Counted from the first letter of the stretch, positions 8,255 to 18,850 are shown. The stretch is 64,000 nt of DNA from Variovorax sp. S12S4 (GCF_023195515.1 NZ_JALPKR020000002.1:4379001-4443000), one strand, 5' to 3'. The notes: generated by a model from the letters alone, not told the origin. Translations and numbers: made by a program.

Positions 8255-11131
8255 ATGAGCGATTCATCTACGCCATCGGCGTACACCGCCTATCAAGGCA
8301 ACACCTACCTCTTCGGCGGCAATGCGCCCTATGTCGAGGAGATGTACGAAAACTACCTTGCCAACCCTGGCAGCGTGCCTGACAACTGGCGCTCGTATTT
8401 CGACGCGCTGCAGAACGTACCCGCCGTCGACGGCACCAATGCGCGCGACGTGCCGCACCAGCCGGTCATCAACGCCTTTGCCGAGCGTGCCAAGCAGGGC
8501 ACCACCCGCGTGGTCCAGGCCAGCGGCGCAGACTCCGAACTCGGCCGCAAGCGCACCGCCGTCCAGCAGCTGATTGCCGCCTACCGCAATGTCGGCGCCC
8601 GCTGGGCCGACCTCGACCCCCTCAAGCGCGCCGAGCGCCCGGCCATTCCGGAACTCGAGCCCTCGTTCTACGGCTTTACCGACGCCGACCTCGAGACGGT
8701 GTTCAACACCAGCAACACCTTCTTCGGCAAAGAGACCATGTCGCTGCGCGACCTGCTCAATGCCCTGCGTGAAACGTACTGCGGCACCATGGGCGCCGAG
8801 TACATGTACACCACCGACCAGAACCACAAGCGCTGGTGGCAGCAAAAGCTCGAAAGCGCCCGCACCAACCCCAAGCTGACGGCCGAGCAGAAGAAGCACG
8901 TGCTGAACCGCCTGACCGCGGCCGAAGGCCTCGAGCGCTTCCTGCACACCAAGTACGTGGGCCAGAAGCGCTTTTCGCTCGAAGGCGGCGAGAGCTTCAT
9001 CGTCTCGATGGACGAGCTCATCAACCAGGCCGGCATCAAGGGCGTGCAGGAAATCGTGATCGGCATGGCCCACCGCGGTCGCCTGAATGTGCTGGTCAAT
9101 TCGCTGGGCAAGCTGCCGGCCGACCTGTTCGCCGAGTTCGACCACACCGCCCCTGAAGACCTGCCGAGTGGCGACGTCAAGTACCACCAGGGCTTCAGCT
9201 CGGACGTGACCACCCCCGGCGGCCCGGTGCACCTGAGCCTTGCGTTCAACCCCTCGCACCTTGAAATTGTGAACCCCGTGGTCGAAGGCTCCGTGCGTTC
9301 GCGCATGGACCGCCGCGCCGACCCGCAGGGCAAGCAGGTGCTGCCAGTGCTGGTGCACGGCGACGCGGCCTTCGCGGGCCAGGGCGTGGTGATGGAAACG
9401 CTGGCGCTGGCGGAAACGCGCGGCTACTTCACCGGCGGCACGGTGCACATCGTCATCAACAACCAGATCGGCTTCACCACCAGCGACCCGCGCGACAGCC
9501 GCTCGACGCTGTATTGCTCGGACATCGTCAAGATGATCGAGGCGCCGGTGCTGCACGTGAACGGCGACGACCCGGAAGCCGTGGTGCTGGCAACCCAGCT
9601 CGCCCTTGAATTCCGCATGGAGTTCCAGAAGGACGTGGTCGTGGACATCGTCTGCTTCCGCAAGCTGGGCCACAACGAGCAGGACACCCCCTCGCTCACG
9701 CAGCCGCTCATGTACAAGAAGATCGCCCAGCACCCCGGCACGCGCAAGCTGTACGCCGACAAGCTGGCCGCTCAGGGCCTTGGCGACACGCTCGGCGACG
9801 ACATGGTCAAGGCGCAGCGTGCCGCCTTCGACGAAGGCAAGAACACCATCGACCCGGTGCTCACCAACTTCAAGAGCAAGTACGCGGTCGACTGGAGCCC
9901 TTACCTCAACAAGAAGTGGACCGACGCCGGCGACACGGCCATTCCGTCCAGCGAGTGGAAGCGCCTGGCCGAGAAGATCACCACGGTGCCGGCCGGCTTC
10001 ACGGTGCACCCGCTCGTGAAGAAGGTGCTGGACGACCGCGCCGCCATGGGCCGCGGCGACGTGAACGTCGACTGGGGCATGGGCGAGCACATGGCGTTTG
10101 CCTCGCTGGTGGCCAGCGGCTACCCGGTTCGCCTGTCGGGCGAAGACTGCGGCCGTGGCACGTTCACGCACCGCCACGCCGTGCTGCACGACCAAAACCG
10201 CGAGAAGTTCGACGAAGGCACCTACACGCCGCTGCAGAACGTGGCTGAAAACCAGGCACCGTTCGTCGTCATCGACTCCATCCTGTCGGAAGAAGCCGTG
10301 CTCGCGTTCGAATACGGCTACGCCTCGAACGACCCCAACACGCTCGTTATCTGGGAAGCCCAGTTCGGGGACTTCGTGAACGGCGCGCAAGTGGTGATCG
10401 ACCAGTTCATCGCCTCGGGCGAAGTGAAGTGGGGCCGCGTGAACGGCCTGACCATGATGCTGCCGCACGGCTACGAAGGCCAGGGCCCCGAGCACAGCTC
10501 GGCACGCCTGGAGCGCTTCATGCAGCTGAGCGCGGACACCAACATGCAGGTGGTGCAGCCGACCACGGCCAGCCAGATCTTCCACGTGCTGCGCCGCCAG
10601 ATGGTGCGCAACCTGCGCAAGCCGCTGGTCATCCTCACGCCCAAGTCGCTGCTGCGCAACAAGGATGCAACGTCGCCGCTGTCCGAGTTCACCAAGGGCA
10701 GCTTCCAGACGGTCATTCCCGACAGCAAGGGCCTGAAGGCGGAGAAGGTCAAGCGCCTGATCGCGTGCTCGGGCAAGGTCTACTACGACCTGTCCAAGAA
10801 GCGCGAAGAGCAGGGCAACGACGACGTGGCCATCATCCGCGTCGAGCAGCTCTATCCGTTCCCGCACAAGGCCTTTGCCGCCGAGATCAAGAAGTACCCG
10901 AATCTCGTCGACGTGGTCTGGTGCCAGGACGAGCCGCAGAACCAGGGTGCCTGGTTCTTCGTGCAGCACTACATCCACGAAAACATGCAGGAAGGCCAGA
11001 AGCTCGGCTACTCCGGCCGTGCCGCGTCGGCATCGCCAGCGGTCGGCTACTCGCACCTGCACCAGGAACAGCAGAAGGCGCTGGTCGATGGCGCATTTGG
11101 CAAGCTCAAGGGCTTCGTGCTGACCAAGTAA
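8255..11131 (+). CDS. sucA: 2-oxoglutarate dehydrogenase E1 component
   Basis: Thiamine-diphosphate-dependent E1 that decarboxylates 2-oxoglutarate and loads succinyl groups on the E2 lipoyl arm (TCA cycle). At 958 residues it has the normal SucA length. Visible family features are the N-terminal E2-binding segment (GNAPYVEEMYENYLANP), the active-site block GMAHRGRLNVLVN, the ThDP/Mg region with NNQIGFTTS, FRKLGHNEQD, and the C-terminal GEDCGRGTFTHRHAVLHD and LPHGYEGQGPEHSSARLERF. It leads the operon with sucB and an E3 gene. In the 178-base leader a small hairpin (GCTTCC/GGAAGC, 8223-8239) precedes the ribosome site. Confidence 0.97.
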   Translation: MSDSSTPSAYTAYQGNTYLFGGNAPYVEEMYENYLANPGSVPDNWRSYFDALQNVPAVDGTNARDVPHQPVINAFAERAKQGTTRVVQASGADSELGRKRTAVQQLIAAYRNVGARWADLDPLKRAERPAIPELEPSFYGFTDADLETVFNTSNTFFGKETMSLRDLLNALRETYCGTMGAEYMYTTDQNHKRWWQQKLESARTNPKLTAEQKKHVLNRLTAAEGLERFLHTKYVGQKRFSLEGGESFIVSMDELINQAGIKGVQEIVIGMAHRGRLNVLVNSLGKLPADLFAEFDHTAPEDLPSGDVKYHQGFSSDVTTPGGPVHLSLAFNPSHLEIVNPVVEGSVRSRMDRRADPQGKQVLPVLVHGDAAFAGQGVVMETLALAETRGYFTGGTVHIVINNQIGFTTSDPRDSRSTLYCSDIVKMIEAPVLHVNGDDPEAVVLATQLALEFRMEFQKDVVVDIVCFRKLGHNEQDTPSLTQPLMYKKIAQHPGTRKLYADKLAAQGLGDTLGDDMVKAQRAAFDEGKNTIDPVLTNFKSKYAVDWSPYLNKKWTDAGDTAIPSSEWKRLAEKITTVPAGFTVHPLVKKVLDDRAAMGRGDVNVDWGMGEHMAFASLVASGYPVRLSGEDCGRGTFTHRHAVLHDQNREKFDEGTYTPLQNVAENQAPFVVIDSILSEEAVLAFEYGYASNDPNTLVIWEAQFGDFVNGAQVVIDQFIASGEVKWGRVNGLTMMLPHGYEGQGPEHSSARLERFMQLSADTNMQVVQPTTASQIFHVLRRQMVRNLRKPLVILTPKSLLRNKDATSPLSEFTKGSFQTVIPDSKGLKAEKVKRLIACSGKVYYDLSKKREEQGNDDVAIIRVEQLYPFPHKAFAAEIKKYPNLVDVVWCQDEPQNQGAWFFVQHYIHENMQEGQKLGYSGRAASASPAVGYSHLHQEQQKALVDGAFGKLKGFVLTK

Positions 11132-11185
11132 TCAAAAGCCTCTTTTCACACGAACACCTCAAGAACAAAACGGAGCTCACTCCAA

Positions 11186-12448
11186 ATGTCTATCGTAGAA
11201 GTCAAAGTCCCCCAGCTTTCCGAATCCGTGGCCGAAGCCACCATGCTCACCTGGAAGAAGAAGGCCGGCGAAGCCGTCGCCGTCGATGAAATCCTGATCG
11301 AGATCGAAACCGACAAGGTTGTGCTCGAAGTGCCCGCGCCCTCGGCCGGCGTGCTGGCTGAAATCGTGCAGCCCGATGGCGCCACCGTGGTGGCCGACCA
11401 GCTGATCGCGAAGATCGACACCGAAGGCAAGGGCGCGGCCGCCGCACCCGCGGCAGCGCCCGCTGCAGCTCCGGCGCCCGCCGCTGCACCGGCCCCTGCG
11501 GCCGCTGCCGCAGCCGCCGGCGGTTCGAAGTCGGACGTTGCCATGCCCGCCGCCGCCAAGCTGCTGGCCGACAACAACCTGAAGACCAGCGACGTGGCCG
11601 GCACCGGCAAGGACGGCCGCGTGACCAAGGGCGACGTGCTCGGCGCCGTGGCTTCGGGTGCCAAGCCCGCCGCCACCGTGGCCGCACCGGCCGCCAAGCC
11701 TGCGCTGCCGCAAGTTTCCGCACCCAGCGGCGCGGCCGACCTGGGCGAACGCCCAGAGCAGCGCGTGCCGATGAGCCGCCTGCGCGCCCGCATTGCCGAG
11801 CGCCTGCTGCAATCGCAATCGACCAATGCCATCCTGACGACGTTCAACGAAGTGAACATGGCGCCCGTGATGGAACTGCGCAAGCGCTTCCAGGACAGCT
11901 TCACCAAGGAACACGGCGTGAAGCTCGGCTTCATGAGCTTCTTCGTGAAGGCCGCGGTGCATGCGCTGAAGAAGTACCCGGTGATCAACGCATCGGTCGA
12001 CGGCAACGACATCCTGTACCACGGCTACTTCGACATCGGTATTGCCGTCGGTTCGCCGCGCGGCCTGGTGGTGCCCATCCTGCGCAATGCCGACCAGATG
12101 AGCTTTGCCGACATCGAGAAGAAGATCGCCGAATATGGCAAGAAGGCGCAAGACGGCAAGCTCGGCATCGAAGAGATGACCGGCGGCACGTTCTCCATCT
12201 CGAACGGCGGCACCTTCGGCTCGATGCTTTCGACCCCGATCATCAACCCGCCCCAGTCCGCGATCCTCGGCGTGCACGCCACCAAGGACCGCGCTGTGGT
12301 CGAGAACGGCCAGATCGTCATCCGCCCGATGAACTACCTTGCCATGAGCTATGACCACCGCATCATCGACGGCCGCGAAGCCGTGCTGGGCCTGGTCGCC
12401 ATGAAGGAAGCGCTGGAAGATCCGTCGCGTCTGTTGTTCGACATCTGA
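11186..12448 (+). CDS. sucB: Dihydrolipoyllysine succinyltransferase (E2 of 2-oxoglutarate dehydrogenase)
   Basis: A 420-residue E2 core enzyme. The lipoyl domain spans about 1-75 with modified Lys44 in ETDKVVLEV, an Ala/Pro linker follows, then a peripheral subunit-binding domain ([12 protein letters not shown] to GRVTKGDVL) and the acyltransferase core with catalytic [12 protein letters not shown] near the C-terminus. The sequence [15 protein letters not shown] opens the core as in SucB. It lies 54 bases downstream of sucA and 14 upstream of the E3 gene, so one operon supplies the whole complex. Confidence 0.96.
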   Translation: MSIVEVKVPQLSESVAEATMLTWKKKAGEAVAVDEILIEIETDKVVLEVPAPSAGVLAEIVQPDGATVVADQLIAKIDTEGKGAAAAPAAAPAAAPAPAAAPAPAAAAAAAGGSKSDVAMPAAAKLLADNNLKTSDVAGTGKDGRVTKGDVLGAVASGAKPAATVAAPAAKPALPQVSAPSGAADLGERPEQRVPMSRLRARIAERLLQSQSTNAILTTFNEVNMAPVMELRKRFQDSFTKEHGVKLGFMSFFVKAAVHALKKYPVINASVDGNDILYHGYFDIGIAVGSPRGLVVPILRNADQMSFADIEKKIAEYGKKAQDGKLGIEEMTGGTFSISNGGTFGSMLSTPIINPPQSAILGVHATKDRAVVENGQIVIRPMNYLAMSYDHRIIDGREAVLGLVAMKEALEDPSRLLFDI

Positions 12449-12462
12449 GGAGACTGAATCAG

Positions 12463-13893
12463 ATGGCAAACAAACAATTCGACGTCATCGTCATCGGCGG
12501 CGGTCCCGGCGGCTACATTGCCGCCATTCGCGCCGCGCAACTCGGCTTCAACGTCGCGTGTATCGACGAGTGGAAGAACGGCAAGGGCGGCCCGGCACCG
12601 GGCGGAACCTGCACCAACGTCGGCTGCATTCCGTCGAAGGCGCTGCTGCAATCGTCGGAGCACTTCGAGCAGGCTGGCCACCACTTTGCCGACCACGGCA
12701 TCAAGGTCGAGGGCCTGGGCCTCGACATCGACAAGATGCTGGCCCGCAAGGACCAGGTCGTGAAGCAGAACAACGACGGCATCCTGTACCTGTTCAAGAA
12801 GAACAAGATCAGCTTCTTCCATGGCCGCGGCTCGTTCGTGAAAACCGACGAAACCGGCTATGAGATCAAGGTGGCGGGCGCCGCCGAAGAATCGATCAGC
12901 GGCAAGCACATCATCGTGGCCACGGGCTCCAACGCCCGCGCATTGCCCGGCACGCCTTTCGACGAAGAGAACATTCTCTCGAACGACGGCGCGCTGCGCA
13001 TCGGCGCGGTGCCGAAGAAGCTGGGCCTGATCGGCTCAGGCGTCATTGGCCTGGAGATGGGCTCGGTGTGGCGCCGTCTTGGCGCCGAAGTCACGGTGCT
13101 GGAAGCGCTGCCGACGTTCCTCGGCGCGGTCGACGAGCAGATCGCCAAGGAAGCCAAGAAGGCCTTCGACAAGCAGAAGCTCAAGATCGAACTCGGCGTC
13201 AAGGTCGGCGAGATCAAGTCGTCGAAGAAGGGCGTGAGCGTTGCCTGGACTAACGCCAAGGGCGAAGCCCAGACGCTGGAAGTCGACAAGCTGATCGTTT
13301 CGATCGGCCGCGTGCCCAACACCATCGGCCTGAACGCCGAAGCCGTAGGCCTGAAACTGGACGAGCGCGGCGCCATTGCCGTGGACGACGACTGCAAGAC
13401 GAGCCTGCCCAACGTGTGGGCCATCGGCGACGTGGTTCGCGGCCCGATGCTCGCGCACAAGGCCGAGGAAGAGGGCGTTGCGGTTGCTGAGCGCATTGCG
13501 GGCCAGCACGGCCACGTCAACTTCAACACGGTTCCGTGGGTCATCTACACCAGCCCCGAGATCGCGTGGGTCGGCCAGACCGAGCAGCAGCTCAAGGCCG
13601 CGGGCCGCGCCTACAAGGCCGGCACCTTCCCGTTCCTGGCAAACGGCCGCGCACGCGCACTGGGCGACACGACCGGCATGGTCAAGTTCCTGGCCGATGC
13701 CGCAACGGACGAGATCCTCGGCGTGCACATCGTGGGCCCGCAAGCCAGCGAGCTGATCTCCGAAGCCGTGGTGGCCATGGAGTTCAAGGCCAGTGCCGAA
13801 GACATCGCACGCATCTGCCACGCGCACCCGTCGCTGTCGGAAGCCACGAAGGAAGCGGCACTTGCCGTGGACAAGCGTACGCTGAATTTCTGA
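12463..13893 (+). CDS. lpdA: Dihydrolipoyl dehydrogenase (E3 of 2-oxoglutarate dehydrogenase)
   Basis: A second E3, 476 residues and without a lipoyl domain, dedicated by position to the 2-oxoglutarate complex. The FAD motif is [18 protein letters not shown] at the N-terminus. The redox pair is in [16 protein letters not shown]; the NAD motif is [13 protein letters not shown]; the C-terminal HAHPSLSEA supplies the catalytic His-Glu. The insert [15 protein letters not shown] before the active site is common in proteobacterial 2-oxoglutarate E3s and separates it from the PDH-linked E3 at 627. A GAGGAGA ribosome site precedes the start. Confidence 0.96.
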   Translation: MANKQFDVIVIGGGPGGYIAAIRAAQLGFNVACIDEWKNGKGGPAPGGTCTNVGCIPSKALLQSSEHFEQAGHHFADHGIKVEGLGLDIDKMLARKDQVVKQNNDGILYLFKKNKISFFHGRGSFVKTDETGYEIKVAGAAEESISGKHIIVATGSNARALPGTPFDEENILSNDGALRIGAVPKKLGLIGSGVIGLEMGSVWRRLGAEVTVLEALPTFLGAVDEQIAKEAKKAFDKQKLKIELGVKVGEIKSSKKGVSVAWTNAKGEAQTLEVDKLIVSIGRVPNTIGLNAEAVGLKLDERGAIAVDDDCKTSLPNVWAIGDVVRGPMLAHKAEEEGVAVAERIAGQHGHVNFNTVPWVIYTSPEIAWVGQTEQQLKAAGRAYKAGTFPFLANGRARALGDTTGMVKFLADAATDEILGVHIVGPQASELISEAVVAMEFKASAEDIARICHAHPSLSEATKEAALAVDKRTLNF

Positions 13894-13897
13894 TCCA

Positions 13898-14998
13898 TTG
13901 ACCAGCGTCAAAGAGGCCTATGAGGCGGAACTCGCGGTGCGCGGGTTCCAGAGCGATCCCGCGCAACTGCGCGCCGTGGAGGCGCTGGATCGCTGCGCGC
14001 GGGAGTGGGCCGGCTACAAGGCCCAGCGCTCCAACGCGCTGAAGAAGTTCATCAACCGGCCGGAGCTCCCGCGCGGCGTCTACATGTATGGCGGCGTCGG
14101 GCGGGGCAAGAGCTTCCTGATGGACTTGTTCTTCAACGCCGTGCCGCTGCGTCGCAAGACGCGCCTGCACTTTCACGAGTTCATGCGCGAGGTGCACCGC
14201 GAGCTGCGCGAGCTGCAGGGCACGGTCAATCCGCTCGACGAGCTTGGACTGCGTATTTCCAAGCGCTACAAGCTGATCTGCTTCGACGAGTTCCACGTCG
14301 CGGACATCACCGATGCGATGATTCTTCATCGGCTGCTGGTGTCGCTGTTCGAGAACGGCGTGGGCTTTGTCACCACCTCCAATTTCAGGCCCGACGACCT
14401 CTACCCCGGCGGGTTGCATCGCGACCGCATCCTGCCCGCGATTGCACTGCTGAACGAAAAGCTCGAAGTATTGAGCGTGGACAACGGCACCGACTACCGG
14501 CGCCGTACGCTCGAGCAATTGCGCATGTACCTCACGCCCAACGATGCGGCGGCCGAGAAGGAAATGCGCAAGGCTTTCGACAAGCTGGCCGAAACAGCCG
14601 ACGAAAACCCGATCCTTCACATCGAGCAGCGCGAGATCCGGGCAAGGCGCAAGGCAGGCGGCGTGGTCTGGTTCGACTTCAAGACGCTCTGCGGCGGACC
14701 GCGCTCGCAGAACGACTATCTCGAAATAGCCAGCCAGTTCCACACGGTGCTGCTCTCCGACGTGCCGCACATGCCGGTGCGCATGGCTTCCGAAGCACGC
14801 CGTTTCACCTGGCTGGTCGACGTCTTGTACGACCGGCGCGTCAAGCTCATCATGTCGGCTGAGGTGCCGCCGGAGGCGTTGTATACCGAGGGTCCGCTGG
14901 CGCATGAATTCCCGCGCACGGTTTCAAGGCTCACCGAAATGCAATCGAGCGAATTCCTCTCCTTGGAGCGCCGGATCGTCGACACTCGACTGACATGA
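13898..14998 (+). CDS. zapE: Cell division protein ZapE (AFG1-like ATPase)
   Basis: A 366-residue AFG1/ZapE family P-loop ATPase, which in E. coli modulates the FtsZ ring during constriction. The Walker A motif is GGVGRGKS, preceded by LPRGVYMYG; the Walker B is LICFDEFHVADI, a hallmark of the family. FHEFMREVH and TTSNFRPDDLY are also typical. The start is a TTG at 13898, only 4 bases after the E3 stop, since no in-frame ATG precedes the conserved N-terminus. It may be cotranscribed with the 2-oxoglutarate operon, an arrangement common in Comamonadaceae. Confidence 0.92.
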   Translation: MTSVKEAYEAELAVRGFQSDPAQLRAVEALDRCAREWAGYKAQRSNALKKFINRPELPRGVYMYGGVGRGKSFLMDLFFNAVPLRRKTRLHFHEFMREVHRELRELQGTVNPLDELGLRISKRYKLICFDEFHVADITDAMILHRLLVSLFENGVGFVTTSNFRPDDLYPGGLHRDRILPAIALLNEKLEVLSVDNGTDYRRRTLEQLRMYLTPNDAAAEKEMRKAFDKLAETADENPILHIEQREIRARRKAGGVVWFDFKTLCGGPRSQNDYLEIASQFHTVLLSDVPHMPVRMASEARRFTWLVDVLYDRRVKLIMSAEVPPEALYTEGPLAHEFPRTVSRLTEMQSSEFLSLERRIVDTRLT

Positions 14999-15669
14999 AA
15001 AATATCGTTTTTGCCGTGCTGATGAGCTTGGGCAGCCTGCCGGTCTGGGCGCAGTCCAATGCGGCCGCGGGCACTGCCGACTTCGAAGCCGAACGCAGCA
15101 GGCTGGCCGCCGAGCGCGCAGCCATCGAGGCACGCTTCGAAAAGGAGCGCGCCGCCTGCTATCAAAAGTTCGCGGTCGAAGATTGCCTGCGCGACAGCCG
15201 CAGGCGCCGCCGCACCGAAACCGATCACATCAAGCGCCAGGAAACGGCCATCAACGACATCGAGCGCCAGCGCCGCGGTGCCGCCGAGCTCGAAAAGCTC
15301 GACCAGAAGGCCGCCACGCGGCGCCCGCAAGACACGCCCGAGAAGCAGGACGAGTCCCGCCAAGCGCAAAAAGACCGCGAGCAGCGCGCTGCCGACCACG
15401 CGGCAAGCCGTGCCGCCACCGCCGCCGAGGCGGACGAGCGCCGTCGCCAGCTCGAGGCCAAGCAGAGAGCGAACGCCGAAGACCAGGCCAAGGCCGCCCA
15501 GCGCCGCGCCGAAGCACCGGCGGAGGTCGAGCGCTTCGAGAGCAAGCAGCAGAAGGCCGCGGAGCGCCGGGCCAGCCGCGAACGGCAGAACGCCGATCGG
15601 AGCAAGCCGCGCGGTGCGCCTTTGCCCCCACCACCACCGGCATCGCCGGCGTCGTCTCCTTCTCGTTAG
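14995..15669 (+). CDS. Secreted coiled-coil protein of unknown function
   Basis: A 224-residue protein with a clear signal peptide (MKNIVFAVLMSLGSLPVWA, cut before QSN). The mature part is almost entirely charged Ala/Glu/Arg/Lys helix, predicted coiled coil, with repeats of AAxRRAEA type and many Arg. One Cys pair (CYQKFAVEDCLRD) sits early in the helix and could form a disulphide. The C-terminus is a Pro-rich tail (PLPPPPPASPAS). It overlaps the zapE stop by ATGA, so it is translationally coupled. Proteins of this sort are annotated as hypothetical in the family; I cannot assign a role. Confidence 0.75.
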   Translation: MKNIVFAVLMSLGSLPVWAQSNAAAGTADFEAERSRLAAERAAIEARFEKERAACYQKFAVEDCLRDSRRRRRTETDHIKRQETAINDIERQRRGAAELEKLDQKAATRRPQDTPEKQDESRQAQKDREQRAADHAASRAATAAEADERRRQLEAKQRANAEDQAKAAQRRAEAPAEVERFESKQQKAAERRASRERQNADRSKPRGAPLPPPPPASPASSPSR

Positions 15670-15706
15670 GCGCCGGGGCCGAGCGAGCACCGCTCGGCGT
15701 CGCAGG

Positions 15707-16477
15707 TCAGGCTTCGGCTGGCAGCGCTTCGAGTTTCAACACCGCAATGGAGATGTTGTCGCCCGTACCCCGGGCGCGGCGGCGCGCCTCGCCCACGAGT
15801 ATTTCAACCGCGTCGCGCGGCGGCTCCGCATACAGCACGCTGGCCAGTTCCTCGGGGCTGAAGTAATGCCAGAGCCCGTCGCTGCACGCCATGAGCAGGT
15901 CGCCAGGCTGCATTGCCGGAATGTAGTGCGGCTCGATCGGCGGCGGAGTCGTTGTCATGCCCAGGCAGCCCAGGAGAATGTTGCCCTTGGGATGGACGTT
16001 GGCCTCGGCTTCGCTGATTTCGCCGCGGTCGATGAGCACCTGCACATACGAGTGGTCGCGCGTGCGCGTGACGAGCTCGCCGTCCTGGAAGTGATAGATG
16101 CGGGAGTCGCCGGCATGAATCCACGCGCAGTCGCCCCTGGGGTTCATGAGAAAGGCCGCCAGCGTGCTGTGCGGCTCCTGCTCGCTCGACAGCGCAGTGA
16201 GCTTGATGACCGTGTGCGCGTCTTCCAGCAGTTGCCGCAGCACGGCCGTGGAACTGTCGCGATCGGGGTGGTAGCGGGTGAAGAGCTGGCGCGCCGTCAT
16301 CAGCACCTGGTCGGACGCCTTGCGCCCGCCGCTGCGCCCGCCCATGCCGTCGGCAATGACTCCCAGCATGCAGCCCGGCACGCGCGGGTGGCTCATCATC
16401 AGCACCTGGTCCTGCTGGTAGGGGCGGTCTCCCTTGTGGAGGCCTGTGGCGGCGGCAAGTCGAAAGCCTAGGGTCAT
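15707..16477 (-). CDS. PP2C-type serine/threonine phosphatase
   Basis: A 256-residue metal-dependent phosphatase (PPM/PP2C). Metal-binding motifs are in order: NRPYQQD-type motif as GDRPYQQDQ near residue 17, GVIADGMGG near 40, and CSDGLWHYF and GTGDNISI towards the C-terminus, giving the expected Asp ligands. AGDSRIYHF is also conserved. The length equals a stand-alone catalytic domain. No partner kinase or type VI secretion gene lies beside it, so its substrate is unknown. It diverges from the small YdcH-like gene. Confidence 0.9.
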   Translation of the reverse strand: MTLGFRLAAATGLHKGDRPYQQDQVLMMSHPRVPGCMLGVIADGMGGRSGGRKASDQVLMTARQLFTRYHPDRDSSTAVLRQLLEDAHTVIKLTALSSEQEPHSTLAAFLMNPRGDCAWIHAGDSRIYHFQDGELVTRTRDHSYVQVLIDRGEISEAEANVHPKGNILLGCLGMTTTPPPIEPHYIPAMQPGDLLMACSDGLWHYFSPEELASVLYAEPPRDAVEILVGEARRRARGTGDNISIAVLKLEALPAEA

Positions 16478-16583
16478 GAGCGCAATGCGCCGATGGCGCG
16501 CTTTCTGTCTTCTCGTGGATTCGTGTCAGGACGTATTATCGAGCGAACACGAGTGCGCGCGGAATACGCTCGCATCGCCCACG

Positions 16584-16787
16584 TTGGACTCCAATCTCCA
16601 CTCCCTTTCCCGCCAATTGATCGAGTTGCGCATCGAACATGCCGACCTTGATGCCACCATCGACCGCCTGGCCGAGGCCTTGCCGCAAGACGAACTCCTG
16701 CTGCGGCGCCTGAAGAAGCGCCGCCTCGGGTTGCGCGACCAGATCGTGCGGCTCGAAAACCTGCTCGATCCGAGAGAACCCGCGTGA
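16584..16787 (+). CDS. YdcH/DUF465-like small coiled-coil protein
   Basis: A small basic/acidic helical protein of about 67 residues starting at a TTG (MDSNLHSLSRQLIELRIEH). The pattern LxxLxxEHxxLDxxI followed by LKKRRLGLRDQIxR is that of DUF465/YdcH, whose role is unknown. The open frame extends further 5' (to 16434) but overlaps the divergent phosphatase and loses conservation, so the TTG is preferred. Its stop overlaps the GTG of the helicase gene (GTGA), indicating coupling. Confidence 0.75.
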   Translation: MDSNLHSLSRQLIELRIEHADLDATIDRLAEALPQDELLLRRLKKRRLGLRDQIVRLENLLDPREPA

Positions 16788-18850
16788 CCGACACACTCGA
16801 GGACAAGGTGCGCGACGCCTTCGCGCACGGCGGTGCGCTTTCCCGTGCCGCCGATCAGTTTCGCGAACGCTCGGGACAAACCGAAATGGCGCTGGCCGTG
16901 GCGCGCACCATCGAAGACGGCGGCGTGCTGGTGGTGGAGGCCGGCACCGGCGTCGGCAAGACCTTTTCGTATCTGGTGCCGGCGTTGCTGAGCGGCGAAC
17001 GCGTGCTGCTGTCGACCGCGACCAAGACCCTGCAAGACCAGCTGTTCGGCCGCGACTTGCCGCGCCTGGTCGAAGCGCTCGAACTGCCGGTGCGAACGGC
17101 GCTGCTCAAGGGCCGCGCGAGCTACCTGTGCCTGCACCGGCTCGACCTTGCGCGCCACGACGCGTCGCTGCCCGAACGCGGCAGCCTGCGCACGCTCGCC
17201 AAGATCGAGCAGTGGTCCAAGGCCACGCGAACCGGCGACCTGGCCGAGTTGCCCGGTCTGGACGAGCGCTCGCCGCTCATTCCGCTGATTACTTCCACGC
17301 GCGAGAACTGCCTGGGCGCGCAGTGTCCGCAGTTCAAGCCCTGCCACGTGAACCTGGCACGGCGCGAGGCGCTGGCCGCCGATGTGGTGGTCATCAACCA
17401 CCACTTGTTCTTTGCGGATCTCGCGGTGCGCGAGACCGGCATGGCGGAACTGTTGCCCACCGTGAGCGTGGTGGTGTTCGACGAGGCCCATCAGCTCAAC
17501 GAAACCGGCGTGCAGTTTCTCGGGGCGCAACTCGGCAGCGGCCAGGCGCTCGATTTCGCGCGCGATCTGCTCGGCGCGGGCTTGCAGCATGCGCGCGGGC
17601 TGGTCGACTGGCAGCAACTCGCGGCGGCCGTGGAGCGTGCGGCGCGCGAACTGCGCCTTGCAGTCGGCAAGCAGTGGCCCGGGACCAAGCTGCGCTGGGT
17701 GGGGCCTGCGCCGGAGGGCATCGATCCCGGCATCTGGCAGGGCGCGCTCGACGACTTCCAGCATGCATTCGAAATGGCGGCCGAAGGGCTCGATACCGTC
17801 AGCGAGATATCACCCGACTTCGTGCGCCTGTACGAGCGGGCGCAGCAGCTCGCCAAGCGCGCGGCGCGTTTCGCGCTGCCTTGCGAGGTCGAGTCGGTGC
17901 GCTGGGTCGACGTAGGCACGCAATTGCGCCTGGTCGAATCGCCGCTCGACATTGCCGAGGCAATGCGCACGCGCGTGCTCAAGATCAGCCACGGTGAGCC
18001 TGAACTCGATGCCTATGGCGAAGAACAGGAAGACAGCCGCCCGGCGCCGGAAGACAGCGGGCGCGCCTGGATCTTCACTTCCGCCACGCTGGGCGACGAG
18101 CCCACGCTGCGCTGGTTCACCGAGCCGTGCGGGCTGGGCGATGCCGAAGTGTTGCGCGTGCAGAGCCCATTCGACTATGCCGCCCAAGCGGGGCTCTATG
18201 TGCCGCGTGCCTTTCCGAAGCCCAACGATGCTTCTCACAGCGCACGGGTTGCGCAACTGGCTGCGCGGGGCGCCAGCGAACTCGGCGGGCGCACGCTGGT
18301 GCTGACGACCACGCTGCGTGCCTTGCGCACCATCGGCGACGAGATGAAGCAGCAGTTCGAGCGACTCGAAGCCGACGTACGGCCCGAGGTGCTGGTGCAG
18401 GGCGAACTGCCCAAGCGCGTGCTCATGGACCGCTTCCGCGAAGGCGCGCAAGGCGGCCGTGCGGGTTGCGTGCTGGTGGCCTCGGCATCGTTCTGGGAGG
18501 GCTTCGACGCACCGGGCGACGCCCTGCAGCTGGTGGTGATCGACAAGCTGCCGTTTCCTCCGCCCAACGATCCGCTCGTCGAAGCGAGGTCGCAGCGGCT
18601 CGAAGCGCAGGGCCGCAGTTCGTTCAGCGACTACTCGCTGCCTGAGGCGGCCGTGGCGCTCAAGCAGGGCGCGGGGCGGTTGATTCGGCGCGAAACGGAT
18701 TGCGGCGTGCTTGCGATCTGCGACACCCGCCTGGTGGCGATGGGCTACGGCCGGCGATTGTTGTCCGCGTTGCCGCCGATGCGCAGGCTGGAGAGCGAAG
18801 CGGATTTCGAGGCCGCCATCAGCGACCTGAAGAATTCGCTCTCGGCCTGA
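16784..18850 (+). CDS. DinG/YoaA-type ATP-dependent DNA helicase with Fe-S domain
   Basis: A 688-residue superfamily 2 helicase of the XPD/DinG group. Walker A is EAGTGVGKTFSYLVPAL near residue 50; the DEAH box is VVFDEAHQL. Between motifs Ia and II lie four Cys (SYLCLHR, then NCLGAQCPQFKPC) arranged as an Fe-S cluster ligand set. Motifs V and VI are present as SFWEGFDAPGD and QGAGRLIRRETD. This is nearer YoaA than DinG by the N-terminal layout. Probable role: unwinding of repair or replication intermediates. It begins with GTG overlapping the previous stop. Confidence 0.9.
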   Translation: MTDTLEDKVRDAFAHGGALSRAADQFRERSGQTEMALAVARTIEDGGVLVVEAGTGVGKTFSYLVPALLSGERVLLSTATKTLQDQLFGRDLPRLVEALELPVRTALLKGRASYLCLHRLDLARHDASLPERGSLRTLAKIEQWSKATRTGDLAELPGLDERSPLIPLITSTRENCLGAQCPQFKPCHVNLARREALAADVVVINHHLFFADLAVRETGMAELLPTVSVVVFDEAHQLNETGVQFLGAQLGSGQALDFARDLLGAGLQHARGLVDWQQLAAAVERAARELRLAVGKQWPGTKLRWVGPAPEGIDPGIWQGALDDFQHAFEMAAEGLDTVSEISPDFVRLYERAQQLAKRAARFALPCEVESVRWVDVGTQLRLVESPLDIAEAMRTRVLKISHGEPELDAYGEEQEDSRPAPEDSGRAWIFTSATLGDEPTLRWFTEPCGLGDAEVLRVQSPFDYAAQAGLYVPRAFPKPNDASHSARVAQLAARGASELGGRTLVLTTTLRALRTIGDEMKQQFERLEADVRPEVLVQGELPKRVLMDRFREGAQGGRAGCVLVASASFWEGFDAPGDALQLVVIDKLPFPPPNDPLVEARSQRLEAQGRSSFSDYSLPEAAVALKQGAGRLIRRETDCGVLAICDTRLVAMGYGRRLLSALPPMRRLESEADFEAAISDLKNSLSA

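Noticed and set aside
8077..8382. A 101-codon plus frame upstream of and overlapping sucA
   Set aside because: Overlaps the certain sucA start by 128 bases and has no conserved feature.
8264..11062. A 932-codon minus-strand frame opposite sucA
   Set aside because: No family signal; composition typical of the reverse frame of a GC-rich gene.
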